From positions 1 through 64,000 of the forward strand of contig CACEWA010000002.1 of assembly GCA_902563095.1 (NCBI GenBank): a DNA stretch of 64,000 bases, in the 5' to 3' direction. The notes beneath the pieces were generated by a model that made no database searches, was not told the origin of the DNA, and was given only the letters and a program-made list of their open reading frames with translations. A program made the position numbers and the translations under genes. Shown here one piece after another: positions 52,301 through 60,134 of this stretch (its first letter is position 1; each line of letters starts with the position of its first letter). This stretch comes from an uncultured Candidatus Poseidoniales archaeon. Lineage in GTDB: Archaea; Thermoplasmatota; Poseidoniia; Poseidoniales; Poseidoniaceae.

Positions 52301-53595
52301 CTTGCAGGATTTGAATAAAAAGAATTTACCAAGTAAACATTCTCATTAGAATCAATTGCTATCTTCGAGTTAGCTAGAGATGTATCAATGCCATATGCAT
52401 AAAGACTATACTCTCCCGTATCAACAAATGCTGCCCAAACACAAGTTCCATTTCTATCAAATTTCATAACAAATGGCATGGGATTATTCCCTCCCGATGT
52501 ATGATTTACAGTGCATGAAGGAAGGACGTTTAACTCACTTGAGGCCATTCCTAGAATGAATACATTTCCTGCTGGAGAAACTTTGACATCAAGTGCAAAA
52601 TCATTTTGTAAACCCCCTATTGAGATTGCAGACTCCCATGCAAGGGTTTGGTTTGCTGGTATAGTAATAGATGGTGCGATATTTCCTACACCTGAATTAT
52701 TTTGCCAGGGGTAGTCGAGGTGGCTGGTTTCGTTGAATACGGTCGCAGCAGCTGCTTGTTGTAGTTCTAAAACAAGGCCGTTTGAGAGGCTGGTAGAATG
52801 AGATAGACCGACTGGATCGTTTCCTGTAATCGTAGCATAGAGTACTACTGCAGCAAGATAAGAGCCGGAAAGCGAAGGATGACTTCCGTCACCTGTGTAG
52901 AGATTGTAGAACGTGTTTCCAGAGTTAGTAGGAGTTCCACCTTCGGCTACAATCTTGTCATGTATGTGCTCGAATGCAAGTCCAACCGGGGCAACCCATG
53001 CATTGCCTCCATTGGCAGAAATATTGTCTCTGTAGTCTAAGTAACCACTTTCTAACTCATCCTGCATTGTTGAGAAATCTGGGAATCTCCAAGCATTGTT
53101 ACTGTCACCATCTCTCCTTCCCCAAGTCATCATTAGGACGGTTTCTCCACCATTGTCCTCGATCACTTCAGCTAGTTCAACAGCACCATCCTTGCTTGCT
53201 ATCCACTCATTTTGGCTTCTAGGGAATCCTGGAATCTGACTTTGGTCTTGCAAAATGACATAGTCCCAGTTGCCATTGTTAAGTGTTGTATTCCATTGGT
53301 GACCCGCAGATGCGACGTTGCTTGCGTGTTGAGAAAGGCGCATACCTCCTCCATTGAGGGTGGAAACATTTGCTGGAGTTGAAGCTGCACTCATCACTCC
53401 ATCAACCAGATTGTGAAGAGAATTAGAGGCGACGTAACTGTTTCCCATCAGAAGAATATCTGCTGGGCCTTGACCTTGACCAGGGCCTTCCTTGGATTCA
53501 ACATCCTCATCTAGGTAGCTCAAATCCATTGATTGATATGGCATTAAGCACATCATTACCATGACGGCTACTACGACCCAAGGCTTTGCAGACAC
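49351..53595 (-). CDS. giant surface protein: SGNH hydrolase, beta-propeller and calcium repeats
   Basis: 1414 residues from a GTG start. After a signal peptide (WVVVAVMVMMCLMPYQS) comes a DUF4886/SGNH hydrolase-like domain with LLMGNSYVASN (nucleophile Ser, ~52) and DGSHPSLSGSYL (Asp/His pair, ~237). About 450 residues of SBBP-like propeller repeats follow (KFDRNGTCVWA, AIDSNENVYLVN, KINGSGSWQWG). About 14 thrombospondin type-3 units (DGDGYGDN...FPTDATQW) come next. Near residue 1290 a membrane helix (LIGIFGGVPIFAWIAFGFV) leads to a ~110-residue cytosolic region. It probably deacetylates or binds surface polymers. Its stop is two bases from that of the convergent subtilase. Confidence 0.85.
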   Translation of the reverse strand: MSAKPWVVVAVMVMMCLMPYQSMDLSYLDEDVESKEGPGQGQGPADILLMGNSYVASNSLHNLVDGVMSAASTPANVSTLNGGGMRLSQHASNVASAGHQWNTTLNNGNWDYVILQDQSQIPGFPRSQNEWIASKDGAVELAEVIEDNGGETVLMMTWGRRDGDSNNAWRFPDFSTMQDELESGYLDYRDNISANGGNAWVAPVGLAFEHIHDKIVAEGGTPTNSGNTFYNLYTGDGSHPSLSGSYLAAVVLYATITGNDPVGLSHSTSLSNGLVLELQQAAAATVFNETSHLDYPWQNNSGVGNIAPSITIPANQTLAWESAISIGGLQNDFALDVKVSPAGNVFILGMASSELNVLPSCTVNHTSGGNNPMPFVMKFDRNGTCVWAAFVDTGEYSLYAYGIDTSLANSKIAIDSNENVYLVNSFYSNPASRVLEYGSISVTVNGVYSNIVSKINNNGTWEWAVNAHEISPGYATTPNSITIDSFDNVWIAYRTGNQNAMIISKYNNSGIRQISSATFGGFSNSVVQPYDLHTDSFGDLYLVGSYANFLDYTLQNGTGGTLSCSSCWSGFVAKFDSNAELLWITQSASSSSNSYIRNLELIGDDEIFVLGDFYADMTFNGSVISAGGLSSGFIAKINGSGSWQWGKEIDCGCDVYGWGMHIDSSNNIYITGYSTNGVISLGNGKSISPAGTSDNGYVIKFDYFGQAQWGKSFGGAGLDRGIAVYMDNKIGRLYVIGTMDGAVNFGGSTVAPLGNHDLFLAWMSRDYDDDDIADVNDNDDDGDFVQDLLDYCPNSPLGFKSIGSLDHDSDGCQDELEDDDDDNDQLNDTLDSCPKGMTGWIRTNASDLDDDGCMDALEDYDDDNDGFEDYEDYCSRIPGNSTFEFEKGCPDADGDGRPDILDPFKNDPTEWSDMDGDGVGDNSDAFPTDATQQYDTDGDTYGDEEFGNAGDSCPTVFGNSTIDRYGCLDTDGDGWSDEGDDFPNDPAEHLDSDSDGYPDSSDDFPFDPTQWKDSDGDGYGDNPQGNLGDAYPNDASRYADSDRDGIDDQSDAFPYDPTQWEDADGDGMGDNPMGIGADKFPDDPTQWGDIDGDGYGDNSTGNNPDSFPTDATQWSDRDGDGYGDNPTGRLYDLFPENPTQWEDADGDGLGDNQSGTDADPYLNDFDNDGYDDTIDILPRVASPGDLDNDKCLDGVDKFWDNPLECLDTDGDGIGNNADGDDDNDEWTDADEIRAGTDPLDPNSTPVDSFEIQIGNIGLGAWDLIGIFGGVPIFAWIAFGFVTRNSRCARYEEQLNESNSREELEQVALRWEYSLMLRLLGPHQGIRLERLRSELDDKFENAELLMAAEEFEPMTDVEQTPLVEAEQKDLPHIDVIPSIEIPPDQTDEFGFSWLKYNGENWYRGQADTEWTKHDE
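49880..51290 (-). repeat. thrombospondin type-3 coding repeat array
   Basis: Tandem in-frame units of about 75-100 bases encode D-x-D-x-D-G calcium-binding loops. The best-conserved block (about 50110-50640) has units ending in TQW and starting DGDGYGDN. High similarity between units suggests recent expansion or gene conversion. Confidence 0.85.
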
Positions 53596-53620
53596 ATGTC
53601 AACTAGACGGCTACCCATCA

Positions 53621-53635
53621 TAACGCTTCGCGTTA
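53621..53635. other. short perfect hairpin between two large genes
   Basis: TAACGCTTCGCGTTA forms six pairs with a three-base loop. It lies five bases after the phosphodiesterase stop and 26 bases before the GTG of the giant surface protein on the minus strand, so it could mark a terminator or a leader hairpin. Confidence 0.4.
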
Positions 53636-53639
53636 ATCT

Positions 53640-56135
53640 TCATGCAGAGATAGTTTCGTCTTGTTTAGGCCAATATCTGTCGTAAAGCATGAATGCGGTA
53701 GAGGCTCCAATCAGCATCATACAGAACAACATGTCCCATCCGATTTTGAATACCAAACGAGGAAGATTCGGAGAAATGGATAACTGAATTGCTAATCCTG
53801 CTAACCTAACCGAGAGAACTAGCACAGTCATCTGCAAAGGCCAAGAATTCCTTCTGAACAAATTCCACCACAAAACCCCCATCAAGATTACGGGGCAGGC
53901 TCCCATCAAGAATACCCAATTATTGCTTGGAGAAAGGCGGTCGCCAATGTAGCCGCCTTTGAGGAATAAGTTACCAGGGTCAATATCTCGAGGGTGTATC
54001 AGTCCATCGGTTTGGCCTAATGTCGCCCACCACGCGAACCATATTCCGATAGGAATTATTCCAAGCATTATGTGTCTGCCAAATTCAGAAAATTTACTAT
54101 CAGTTTCTTCTTTTAGGTAGCTCCATTCTCTATTCATCAGCGATTCGATACACCCGAAGAAAATCATTGAGATGCCGCCGCCCCATGCTCCCCAACTCAT
54201 TGTTAGCCAAGCGAATGCGCAGTATTGAAAAACAGCATATGAATACGGTTTTTTCATTACCTGCAGAACGATTGAAGCAACCACTCCAGCAATTAGCGTC
54301 CAAATAAGGAACCAATCTACCGTGTTCGAATTTTGGGCAATTAGAACAGGTATGGTTGCCATTGCACCTGCTATAGCAAGCGAGGTTGGCCATTTCCCAT
54401 TCCTAAACCGTGATGCATAGATCAAAGTAAATGTGAATGCAATTACAACCGACCAAATTACTGCATCTATTTCATCTGATTGTGTGAACATTACCATGAA
54501 TCTTGTCGCTGACACGCCATACAACCTATAGTCAGAAAAGAAGATTGTAGCAATAAGAATCAGAATTAGAGGAATAAGCAAACGCTTGGGCGTCTTGTTA
54601 TCATTATTCACAAACATTCGATTTTCAATCATCAGAACTAGCCCAATCCATATCGGTAGAGCGATTATAGTGAATCTAGTCTCAGGATAAATTACAGTAA
54701 ACAGCAAGACGGAAGATAATATGATGACGTTTCGTTTTGTTTCCGGCTTCCTTCCAGTAATCGTCTGTTTGGACATCCAATAGAGAGTAATTATCCCAAT
54801 GAATCCAAATGGATAATAAATCCATGACAACCAACCACGATTGTATGAAATCAATGCAGATACAGTGAACACAATCAAGAATCCAACGGCAGCTTCAGTG
54901 GCAAATTCTGCTGTCTTTTCATCGGATTTAAAAAATCTATATAAAAAGGTGCTAAAGGCTAAAATTGCTATTGCTGAAATAATTAAATCAATACTTCGCA
55001 TACCGATTTCATCGCCTCTGATTTTATCCCATTCGATTTTGTCTTTAGATAGGCCATTAACGTAAGAATGACCATTTTCTTCAAGCCAATCATTTCTTTC
55101 AACTGCGGCATCCCAATTCCATTGCTCATATGCTTGGTATTCTTCATCAGTTAAATCGAATGCATCTAACGGAACCTTTCCGTGTATTGCGTGTGGCATA
55201 GGCAGGCCGAAAATCATTGATGGAATCGTTGCTAAGTCTCTTTGCGCCATCCCCTTTACTGTGACTCCTTCCGCCACATTTGGACCCCACATGAACCCAG
55301 CAGTTTCTCTAATCACAGGTTCAGGTGAACCATGTTGTCCAGTATCTGAAAGTCCGTGATCTGAGGTTACTAGGACAGTCCAGTTGTCTGGAACGAGATT
55401 AAACATCATGTCGAGATTATCATCGAGCCAAAGCAACTTTTCTTCAAATTCTGGTGAATCCTTTACCATGTACCTGTGGCCCACACTATCCAATCCAGAG
55501 AGGTGAGCTACAATCACATTAGGCGTCCTATCATATCCTTCAGGGATGCCACCCTCAAGCCAATTTCTCAAAGTTACGAATGCCTCTTCATCCCCTTGGT
55601 AATAATCAGCATGACCGTATCTGTGCTGCGAAAATGGAATCAAATCTCTATCTGGATAAAGGTCCTTCCAAACATAGTCGCCTAGGATTCCAAGTTGATG
55701 GTCATAATTTCCGTCATTATCTCCATCATGTGTGCTAACAAGTTTCCAACCATCAGGTGTTCCAGGATGCTCAGGACGGAAGTTGGATAGTGCTTCATTC
55801 GGTTTTGAAGGGACTCCTGTGGCGATTTCTTTGACGCATATGGCAGTCATGGTCATCGGATTAGATTCAATTTCCATGTAAGCGCCATCTTGAACTCTGG
55901 CGTTCAGTTTGGGCATGAATTCGGGATCCCCCATCATATTCCTGCCGCCCCCATCGATGACTACGAACAAGAACCCCTCACTGAGTTGTTCAGATGGATA
56001 TGGATTTTCTTCCATCCCTTCCAGTGGTGCTGGTGAATCAGAAATAATGTAGTTGCCAGTGACTAGAAACGAAGGAATCGCAATTAAGAGGAAGACGAAA
56101 AACGCCTGTCTTAACCGATTCTTTGTAAACAACAA
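53640..56135 (-). CDS. membrane alkaline-phosphatase-superfamily enzyme, GPI-ethanolamine-phosphate-transferase-like
   Basis: 831 residues starting with TTG. An N-terminal anchor helix (FFVFLLIAIPSFLVTGNYI) precedes a ~340-residue extracellular phosphodiesterase domain: FVVIDGGGRNMMG (metal Asp), MTMTAICVKEIATG (nucleophile Thr), VAHLSGLDSVGHRY and VTSDHGLSDTGQHGS (metal ligands). About twelve membrane helices follow. This layout and VTSDHGLSDTGQHG mirror eukaryotic PIG-N/PIG-O, which add phosphoethanolamine to glycolipids. In an archaeon it may decorate lipids, S-layer glycans or glycoproteins with phospho-substituents. No ATG occurs near the N-terminus. It lies upstream of the giant surface-protein gene. 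Confidence 0.85.
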   Translation of the reverse strand: MLFTKNRLRQAFFVFLLIAIPSFLVTGNYIISDSPAPLEGMEENPYPSEQLSEGFLFVVIDGGGRNMMGDPEFMPKLNARVQDGAYMEIESNPMTMTAICVKEIATGVPSKPNEALSNFRPEHPGTPDGWKLVSTHDGDNDGNYDHQLGILGDYVWKDLYPDRDLIPFSQHRYGHADYYQGDEEAFVTLRNWLEGGIPEGYDRTPNVIVAHLSGLDSVGHRYMVKDSPEFEEKLLWLDDNLDMMFNLVPDNWTVLVTSDHGLSDTGQHGSPEPVIRETAGFMWGPNVAEGVTVKGMAQRDLATIPSMIFGLPMPHAIHGKVPLDAFDLTDEEYQAYEQWNWDAAVERNDWLEENGHSYVNGLSKDKIEWDKIRGDEIGMRSIDLIISAIAILAFSTFLYRFFKSDEKTAEFATEAAVGFLIVFTVSALISYNRGWLSWIYYPFGFIGIITLYWMSKQTITGRKPETKRNVIILSSVLLFTVIYPETRFTIIALPIWIGLVLMIENRMFVNNDNKTPKRLLIPLILILIATIFFSDYRLYGVSATRFMVMFTQSDEIDAVIWSVVIAFTFTLIYASRFRNGKWPTSLAIAGAMATIPVLIAQNSNTVDWFLIWTLIAGVVASIVLQVMKKPYSYAVFQYCAFAWLTMSWGAWGGGISMIFFGCIESLMNREWSYLKEETDSKFSEFGRHIMLGIIPIGIWFAWWATLGQTDGLIHPRDIDPGNLFLKGGYIGDRLSPSNNWVFLMGACPVILMGVLWWNLFRRNSWPLQMTVLVLSVRLAGLAIQLSISPNLPRLVFKIGWDMLFCMMLIGASTAFMLYDRYWPKQDETISA

Positions 56136-56314
56136 TATCGCCTTAGTTGTATGCTGAAACTATGGGGCTTTATCCTTTATCACGCCACTTTGATGATGGA
56201 GGGCCATTGTTAGGATTAAAGTGTTGAAGCAAGCCTTTTTCAACTACATTGTAGAGCATTGACCAAACAGGAGAAGCGAGGATTTTTTTTTCGTTTGACC
56301 TAAATGGTGATACT

Positions 56315-56728
56315 ATGTCTAAACTGATAGAAAAAATGAATCAAGCACTAGGATTGGAACTTCGAGCAATCAACCTTTATGCACACTATGCTGCTTATGT
56401 CAAAGGTTTGAACAGAATCCAATTGGAGCCGATGTTTCAGCAAGAAGCGAATGAGTCCATGGTACATGCCGCAACCATTCGTAATGCAATTGTAAAGCAT
56501 GGCGGGGAATGTGTTACTATCAGAGACCAGATGGTAATAGCACATACAACTGACACACGAGAGATGCTACAAGCAGCACTTGCTACTGAGACAAAGGCTG
56601 CTGAAGTATACGGTGAGTTATTACCTCTGCTTGAGGAAATTTCTGATAGAGAATTGTATGATGCAGTAGAGCAAATCTACCTCGCAGAGTTGCGTTCTGT
56701 CGAAGAAATCAGACTATTACTAGACTGA
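56315..56728 (+). CDS. ferritin-like/bacterioferritin-type diiron protein
   Basis: 137 residues forming a four-helix bundle. Di-iron ligands are placed as in ferritins: Glu in LGLELRAINLYAHYA, the ExxxxH arrangement in EANESMVHAATI, Glu in ATETKAAEVYGEL and Glu in LAELRSVEEI. The length is short of true bacterioferritin (~158), and the heme-binding Met is not obvious. It could store iron or act as a small ferroxidase or rubrerythrin-like protein. GGTGAT precedes the ATG. Confidence 0.8.
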   Translation: MSKLIEKMNQALGLELRAINLYAHYAAYVKGLNRIQLEPMFQQEANESMVHAATIRNAIVKHGGECVTIRDQMVIAHTTDTREMLQAALATETKAAEVYGELLPLLEEISDRELYDAVEQIYLAELRSVEEIRLLLD

Positions 56729-56733
56729 TTAAG

Positions 56734-56806
56734 TGGACGCTGGGGGATTTGAACCCCCGGCCTCTTGAGTGCCACTCAAGCGATCTTCCAGCTGATCTAA
56801 GCGCCC
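56734..56806 (-). tRNA. tRNA-Ala(GGC)
   Basis: The minus strand folds with acceptor GGGCGCT/AGCGTCC, a D arm GATC/GATC-type stem, anticodon stem CTTGA/TCAAG with loop GTGGCAC (anticodon GGC), and T arm GGGGG-TTCAAAT-CCCCC. The discriminator is A. The G-U pair at the third acceptor position supports alanine. CCA is not encoded. Confidence 0.95.
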
Positions 56807-56882
56807 AATACTTTGCCTAAGGCGTCCTGCCCACCTGCCTTTCAATCATAAGGCTTCTCAATTAGGTACTGTTCGGCACTCC

Positions 56883-57371
56883 ATGGACGTGGATGAAATA
56901 CTCGCAGAGTTACTTCCACAAGTTCCTGAAAATGTGTTTACCAGATGGCTTGGTGACAGAGTTTCAATCATTTGGTTAGAAGAAGATGACAGTCGCTTGG
57001 GCATGACTAGGTTCGAAGAAGGAAATGTGGAATTAGTTCGCAGGCGCAGGCTTTCCTTAGACCCAGGTCCAATTACTATCGGGCTTCACCCTAGATTGCT
57101 AAGTGAGCCAGCACTATTACGACATACTCTCACTCACGAATTGATCCATGCTTCAGGAGTGTTAAATCACTCGAAAGAGTTGCACGATGCTGTTGATGAA
57201 ATTGCTCCAGGAGTTTCTATTTCAGATTCTCCAATGCTGCAAGAAAAACGGGAAGAATACCTCGATTCTGCAAAGGTAAAAACGTGGTCCTGTAAGCACT
57301 GTGGCTATGAGTGGAAGCGTTCTACAGTTCGTAAACCTATACGCTGTCACAAATGTGCAAGACCACTGTAA
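56883..57371 (+). CDS. SprT-like zinc metallopeptidase with C-terminal zinc ribbon
   Basis: 162 residues. TLTHELIHASGVLNHS holds the HExxH zinc motif near residue 85 with the third His downstream, as in SprT/Spartan-type proteases. A C-terminal C4 ribbon (CKHCGYEW and CHKC) resembles the SprT zinc-binding module. Eukaryotic Spartan cleaves DNA-protein crosslinks; archaeal members may do the same, but this is inferred. It stands alone between tRNA-Ala and tRNA-Arg with an ATG start. Confidence 0.85.
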   Translation: MDVDEILAELLPQVPENVFTRWLGDRVSIIWLEEDDSRLGMTRFEEGNVELVRRRRLSLDPGPITIGLHPRLLSEPALLRHTLTHELIHASGVLNHSKELHDAVDEIAPGVSISDSPMLQEKREEYLDSAKVKTWSCKHCGYEWKRSTVRKPIRCHKCARPL

Positions 57372-57404
57372 TACTGATAGAGGAGATTCTCACAGGGTGA
57401 GTTT

Positions 57405-57478
57405 GCCCGTATAATGTAGTCTGGATATCATCTCGGCCTTCTAAGCCGATAACCGGGGTTCGAATCCCCGTACGGGCG
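57405..57478 (+). tRNA. tRNA-Arg(TCT)
   Basis: Acceptor GCCCGTA/TACGGGC, D arm ATG/CAT-type stem, anticodon stem TCGGC/GCCGA with loop CTTCTAA (anticodon TCT), and T arm GGGG-TTCGAAT-CCCC. Discriminator G. CCA is not encoded. Confidence 0.95.
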
Positions 57479-57578
57479 CTCAATTTTGAGTAAAATTTTG
57501 GATATTAACAAACACAGGACTATCTTGTTGCATTGGGAAGCCCTCATATAGCAAAGGTTGGTCGGCGGATTGTTCACC

Positions 57579-57686
57579 ATGAAGCGAGGTTCCAGAGCGT
57601 GGAAGAAGACTGGTAATCAGCGATGGAAGTGGCGTAAGAAAAAGCTACGACGTCGAAAGCGTGCTCGCCGACAGGCTAAGCAGTGA
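57579..57686 (+). CDS. rpl41e: 50S ribosomal protein L41e
   Basis: A 35-residue gene beginning MKRGSRAWKKTGNQ and continuing WKWRKKKLRRRKRARRQAK. The WKWRKKKxRRxxRxRR core is that of L41e, the tiny basic helix at the ribosomal subunit interface in archaea and eukaryotes. Over half the residues are Arg or Lys. Archaeal L41e is usually ~25 residues, so this copy has an N-terminal extension of about ten. It lies between tRNA-Arg and tRNA-Trp; no other protein-coding explanation fits the sequence. Confidence 0.85.
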   Translation: MKRGSRAWKKTGNQRWKWRKKKLRRRKRARRQAKQ

Positions 57687-57708
57687 CGCTGAAAGGTAAA
57701 CGATACGG

Positions 57709-57897
57709 GGGAGTATAGTATAACCTGGTAGTATAGCTGGCTCCAGTTGCACGGGAATGACGAATGGTAAAGGTCTGAAGATTGTGATGATCAACTGGAA
57801 GACCGACCTGTGATATCCCGCCACCAGCCGTACACACAAAACTTAGTGGCGGATCAGAAGATACCAGCCGGTCGGGGTTCAAATCCCTGTGCTCCCA
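57709..57897 (+). tRNA. tRNA-Trp(CCA) with a 116-base intron
   Basis: The exons give acceptor GGGAGTA/TGCTCCC, D stem GTAT/GTAT, anticodon stem GCTGG (57736-57740) and CCAGC (57864-57868), anticodon CCA at 57743-57745, T arm CGGGG-TTCAAAT-CCCTG and discriminator A; CCA follows at 57898-57900. The intron begins after position 37 (about 57747-57862). Archaeal tRNA-Trp introns at this site are well known. The exact splice bulges were not verified by folding. Confidence 0.92.
57757..57806 (+). ncRNA. box C/D guide RNA embedded in the tRNA-Trp intron
   Basis: The intron carries ATGACGA (57757-57763, C-like), CTGA (57775-57778, D'), GTGATGA (57784-57790, C') and CCGA (57803-57806, variant D). CAACTGGA (57792-57799) is complementary to TCCAGTTG (57742-57749) spanning the anticodon and exon-intron junction. 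The base pairing with C34 (G57798) is exactly the fifth base upstream of the D-like box, the N+5 rule for 2'-O-methylation. Haloarchaeal and Pyrococcus tRNA-Trp introns do this. Confidence 0.7.
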
Positions 57898-57976
57898 CCA
57901 TATTCGATTATTCTCAATAATCTATCAACCAACATCTTGATGTTAGGTGCCACTCTCAGTTAAGGTAGGGAACAAT

Positions 57977-60109
57977 ATGCGTCAGGGCTTTCCATTTATT
58001 TGTCTAATTTTATTCATGGCTCCATTGACCGGTTCAATAGGCAATGAAATCAACCATGAAGATGGTTGGACTACTTCTATTCCTGAGATGACTCCTGTTG
58101 TCCATCAAGAATTGGATTGGTGGGAAAGGACAACATTAGATTCCAATAGGAATGGCATTCATGATTCTTTGGAAACTCTAGACGAGCCAGTAGGAATTGG
58201 TTTGTCATATGCTAGGGAAGTTACTGATTCAGATGTAGCTTACTTGGAATCATTGGGTTACCAGATAACTGATGTTATTGAGGCAGTAGATGCGGTGCTA
58301 TTGGGTGTAATCAATTCTACAGATGTGTGGGATTTATCTCAAATCGATGGAGTTGTTATGGTCGAGAGATACGGACAAATCATTCTTTGGGGTGATGTTC
58401 AAACACCTAACATTCTAGCGGAGCAATCCGAGGAATATCCTCACACTGCTTGGAATCATACTCCAATGATGGGTGCTGGAATAAACATTGCAATGGTCGA
58501 TACCGGTACAGACAATGAGCATCCAGGTTTGAAGGACAAGTTTGTCGCCGGTTATGATGCTGTTTGTTTTGTCCACACAGACCCTGCATGTATTCTAGCA
58601 GGTGGTCGAGAAACAGATGGTTCCTTTGATCCAGACGATGGAAACCAACATGGCACAGCATGTATGGGTATGGCTGCAGCAACAGGATTGGATGCATCAG
58701 GTGAACAAACAGGGTACGAAGGCTCTGCACCCAATGCAAGCCTCATCGATGTCAGAATAGGAACTGATGTAGGAGCAGGTCCATTCGAAAATTATCTACT
58801 TTCACAAGAATTCTATGAGTCTGCAATGAATGGCATACAATGGATTATTGACAACAAAGATACTGCTTGGCCAGGTGTAGATGAAAGCCTGTATGGAATC
58901 GACATTATCTCCTTGTCATGGGGAATTACAAGCCATGAGAATGGTGGTAGCGATGGAGAAGACATGCACTCTCGAATCCTAGACGAAGCGACACTTGCAG
59001 GTGTGACTGTAAGCGTAGCAGCAGGAAATGATGGTCCAGATAATGATGGATTCTCGGGTATGGGTTCATCTTCTCTTTCCATTACAGTTGGTGCTACAAA
59101 TGACTTGAACACCATCGATAGAGATGATGATGAAATCGCATCCTACTCAAGTAGGGGTCCACGAAGAGACAATGGTAATACCAATCCAATTGATGAAATG
59201 AAGCCCGATGTCACAGCCCCTGGAACTGACATTGTGCAAGCAGAAGCATGTGTTACATCTGGTGGATGTAACAACTTCATCGGTGGAGATGCTTCACAGA
59301 ATGGATACACTGGCAGAGGTTCCGGTACATCTTATGCAACACCGGCAGTAACTGGAATTATCGCACTGATGATGGAAGTAAATGATGAGATTGATCCTTT
59401 GGTAATCAGAGAAATTTTGCGTTCAACAGCAACTCGGATGGGTGAAGCATCTCAACCAGAACACGACCCTCATTGGAACAAGGATTTCGGATGGGGATTA
59501 GTTCACGGTCACGATGCAGTTTGGACTGCTGAATATCTAAACATTACCGGCATGTCCACTTCTGATATGAATTTAGATTTACAAGTTCACATTGAGAATA
59601 TTTCTTCGGAAGGCACTGTAAATACATACACAGGTTTAGCTTGGTCTCGAGGTGCTGTAATGGAGAAAATCGAGTATTCCACCGATGGCGGAGAAACATG
59701 GACTGAAGTCGTGTATAAACCGGTTGAAGGTGCTCTAAGTACATATGAGTCATTTGAGTTCAAATTTACTGTAGATACGGATAATTTACCAAGTGGATAC
59801 AACATGATTATTGTCAGAGGTATTGATGCAGATGGAGCATCTTCGATGATCTCTTGGGATTCAGTCGTAGGTGGTGGAAACGTCATTTCTATGGGTAGCG
59901 GAGATTCCTTTGGTCGTACTATGTTCATTGCCACCGTTGGACTTGCAGTCATTACATTTGGTGCTTGGGTTGCGATTCGTAAAAACAGTGACGAACCACT
60001 TCAATTGGCTGTCATATCTGAAAAAGCAGAAGCCACGCCTCCCCCTATTGATGGAGAACCATTAGAGGCGGTCATCATAGATGATGCTACGGATAATGGC
60101 TCATCTTGA
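57977..60109 (+). CDS. secreted, membrane-anchored subtilisin-like serine protease
   Basis: 710 residues. ATG 57977 with AAGGTAGGG upstream starts a signal peptide (MRQGFPFICLILFMAPLTG). A prosegment (~30-155) contains VGIGLSYAREVTDSDVAYLE. The S8 catalytic Asp is in AMVDTGTDNEHPG (~175), His in GNQHGTACMGMA (~225) and Ser in GSGTSYATPAVTG (~452). A ~100-residue beta domain, one membrane helix (MFIATVGLAVITFGAWVAI) and an acidic cytosolic tail follow. It lacks the calcium-repeat and P-domain modules of the other subtilase at 45.9-49.3 kb, so the two probably divide substrates. Confidence 0.92.
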   Translation: MRQGFPFICLILFMAPLTGSIGNEINHEDGWTTSIPEMTPVVHQELDWWERTTLDSNRNGIHDSLETLDEPVGIGLSYAREVTDSDVAYLESLGYQITDVIEAVDAVLLGVINSTDVWDLSQIDGVVMVERYGQIILWGDVQTPNILAEQSEEYPHTAWNHTPMMGAGINIAMVDTGTDNEHPGLKDKFVAGYDAVCFVHTDPACILAGGRETDGSFDPDDGNQHGTACMGMAAATGLDASGEQTGYEGSAPNASLIDVRIGTDVGAGPFENYLLSQEFYESAMNGIQWIIDNKDTAWPGVDESLYGIDIISLSWGITSHENGGSDGEDMHSRILDEATLAGVTVSVAAGNDGPDNDGFSGMGSSSLSITVGATNDLNTIDRDDDEIASYSSRGPRRDNGNTNPIDEMKPDVTAPGTDIVQAEACVTSGGCNNFIGGDASQNGYTGRGSGTSYATPAVTGIIALMMEVNDEIDPLVIREILRSTATRMGEASQPEHDPHWNKDFGWGLVHGHDAVWTAEYLNITGMSTSDMNLDLQVHIENISSEGTVNTYTGLAWSRGAVMEKIEYSTDGGETWTEVVYKPVEGALSTYESFEFKFTVDTDNLPSGYNMIIVRGIDADGASSMISWDSVVGGGNVISMGSGDSFGRTMFIATVGLAVITFGAWVAIRKNSDEPLQLAVISEKAEATPPPIDGEPLEAVIIDDATDNGSS

Positions 60110-60134
60110 AAAGTAGGTTCGTTATCGTCCCTAC

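Noticed and set aside
56281..56293. T-run as transcription terminator
   Set aside because: It lies upstream of the plus-strand ferritin-like gene with no plus-strand gene ending before it, so a terminator role on that strand has no target; it may just be promoter-region AT-richness.
57764..57778. Second guide (upstream of CTGA) as directing methylation of tRNA-Trp position 39
   Set aside because: TGGTA can pair with TACCA at 57862-57866, but the base five upstream of the D' box does not pair with position 39, so the N+5 rule fails.
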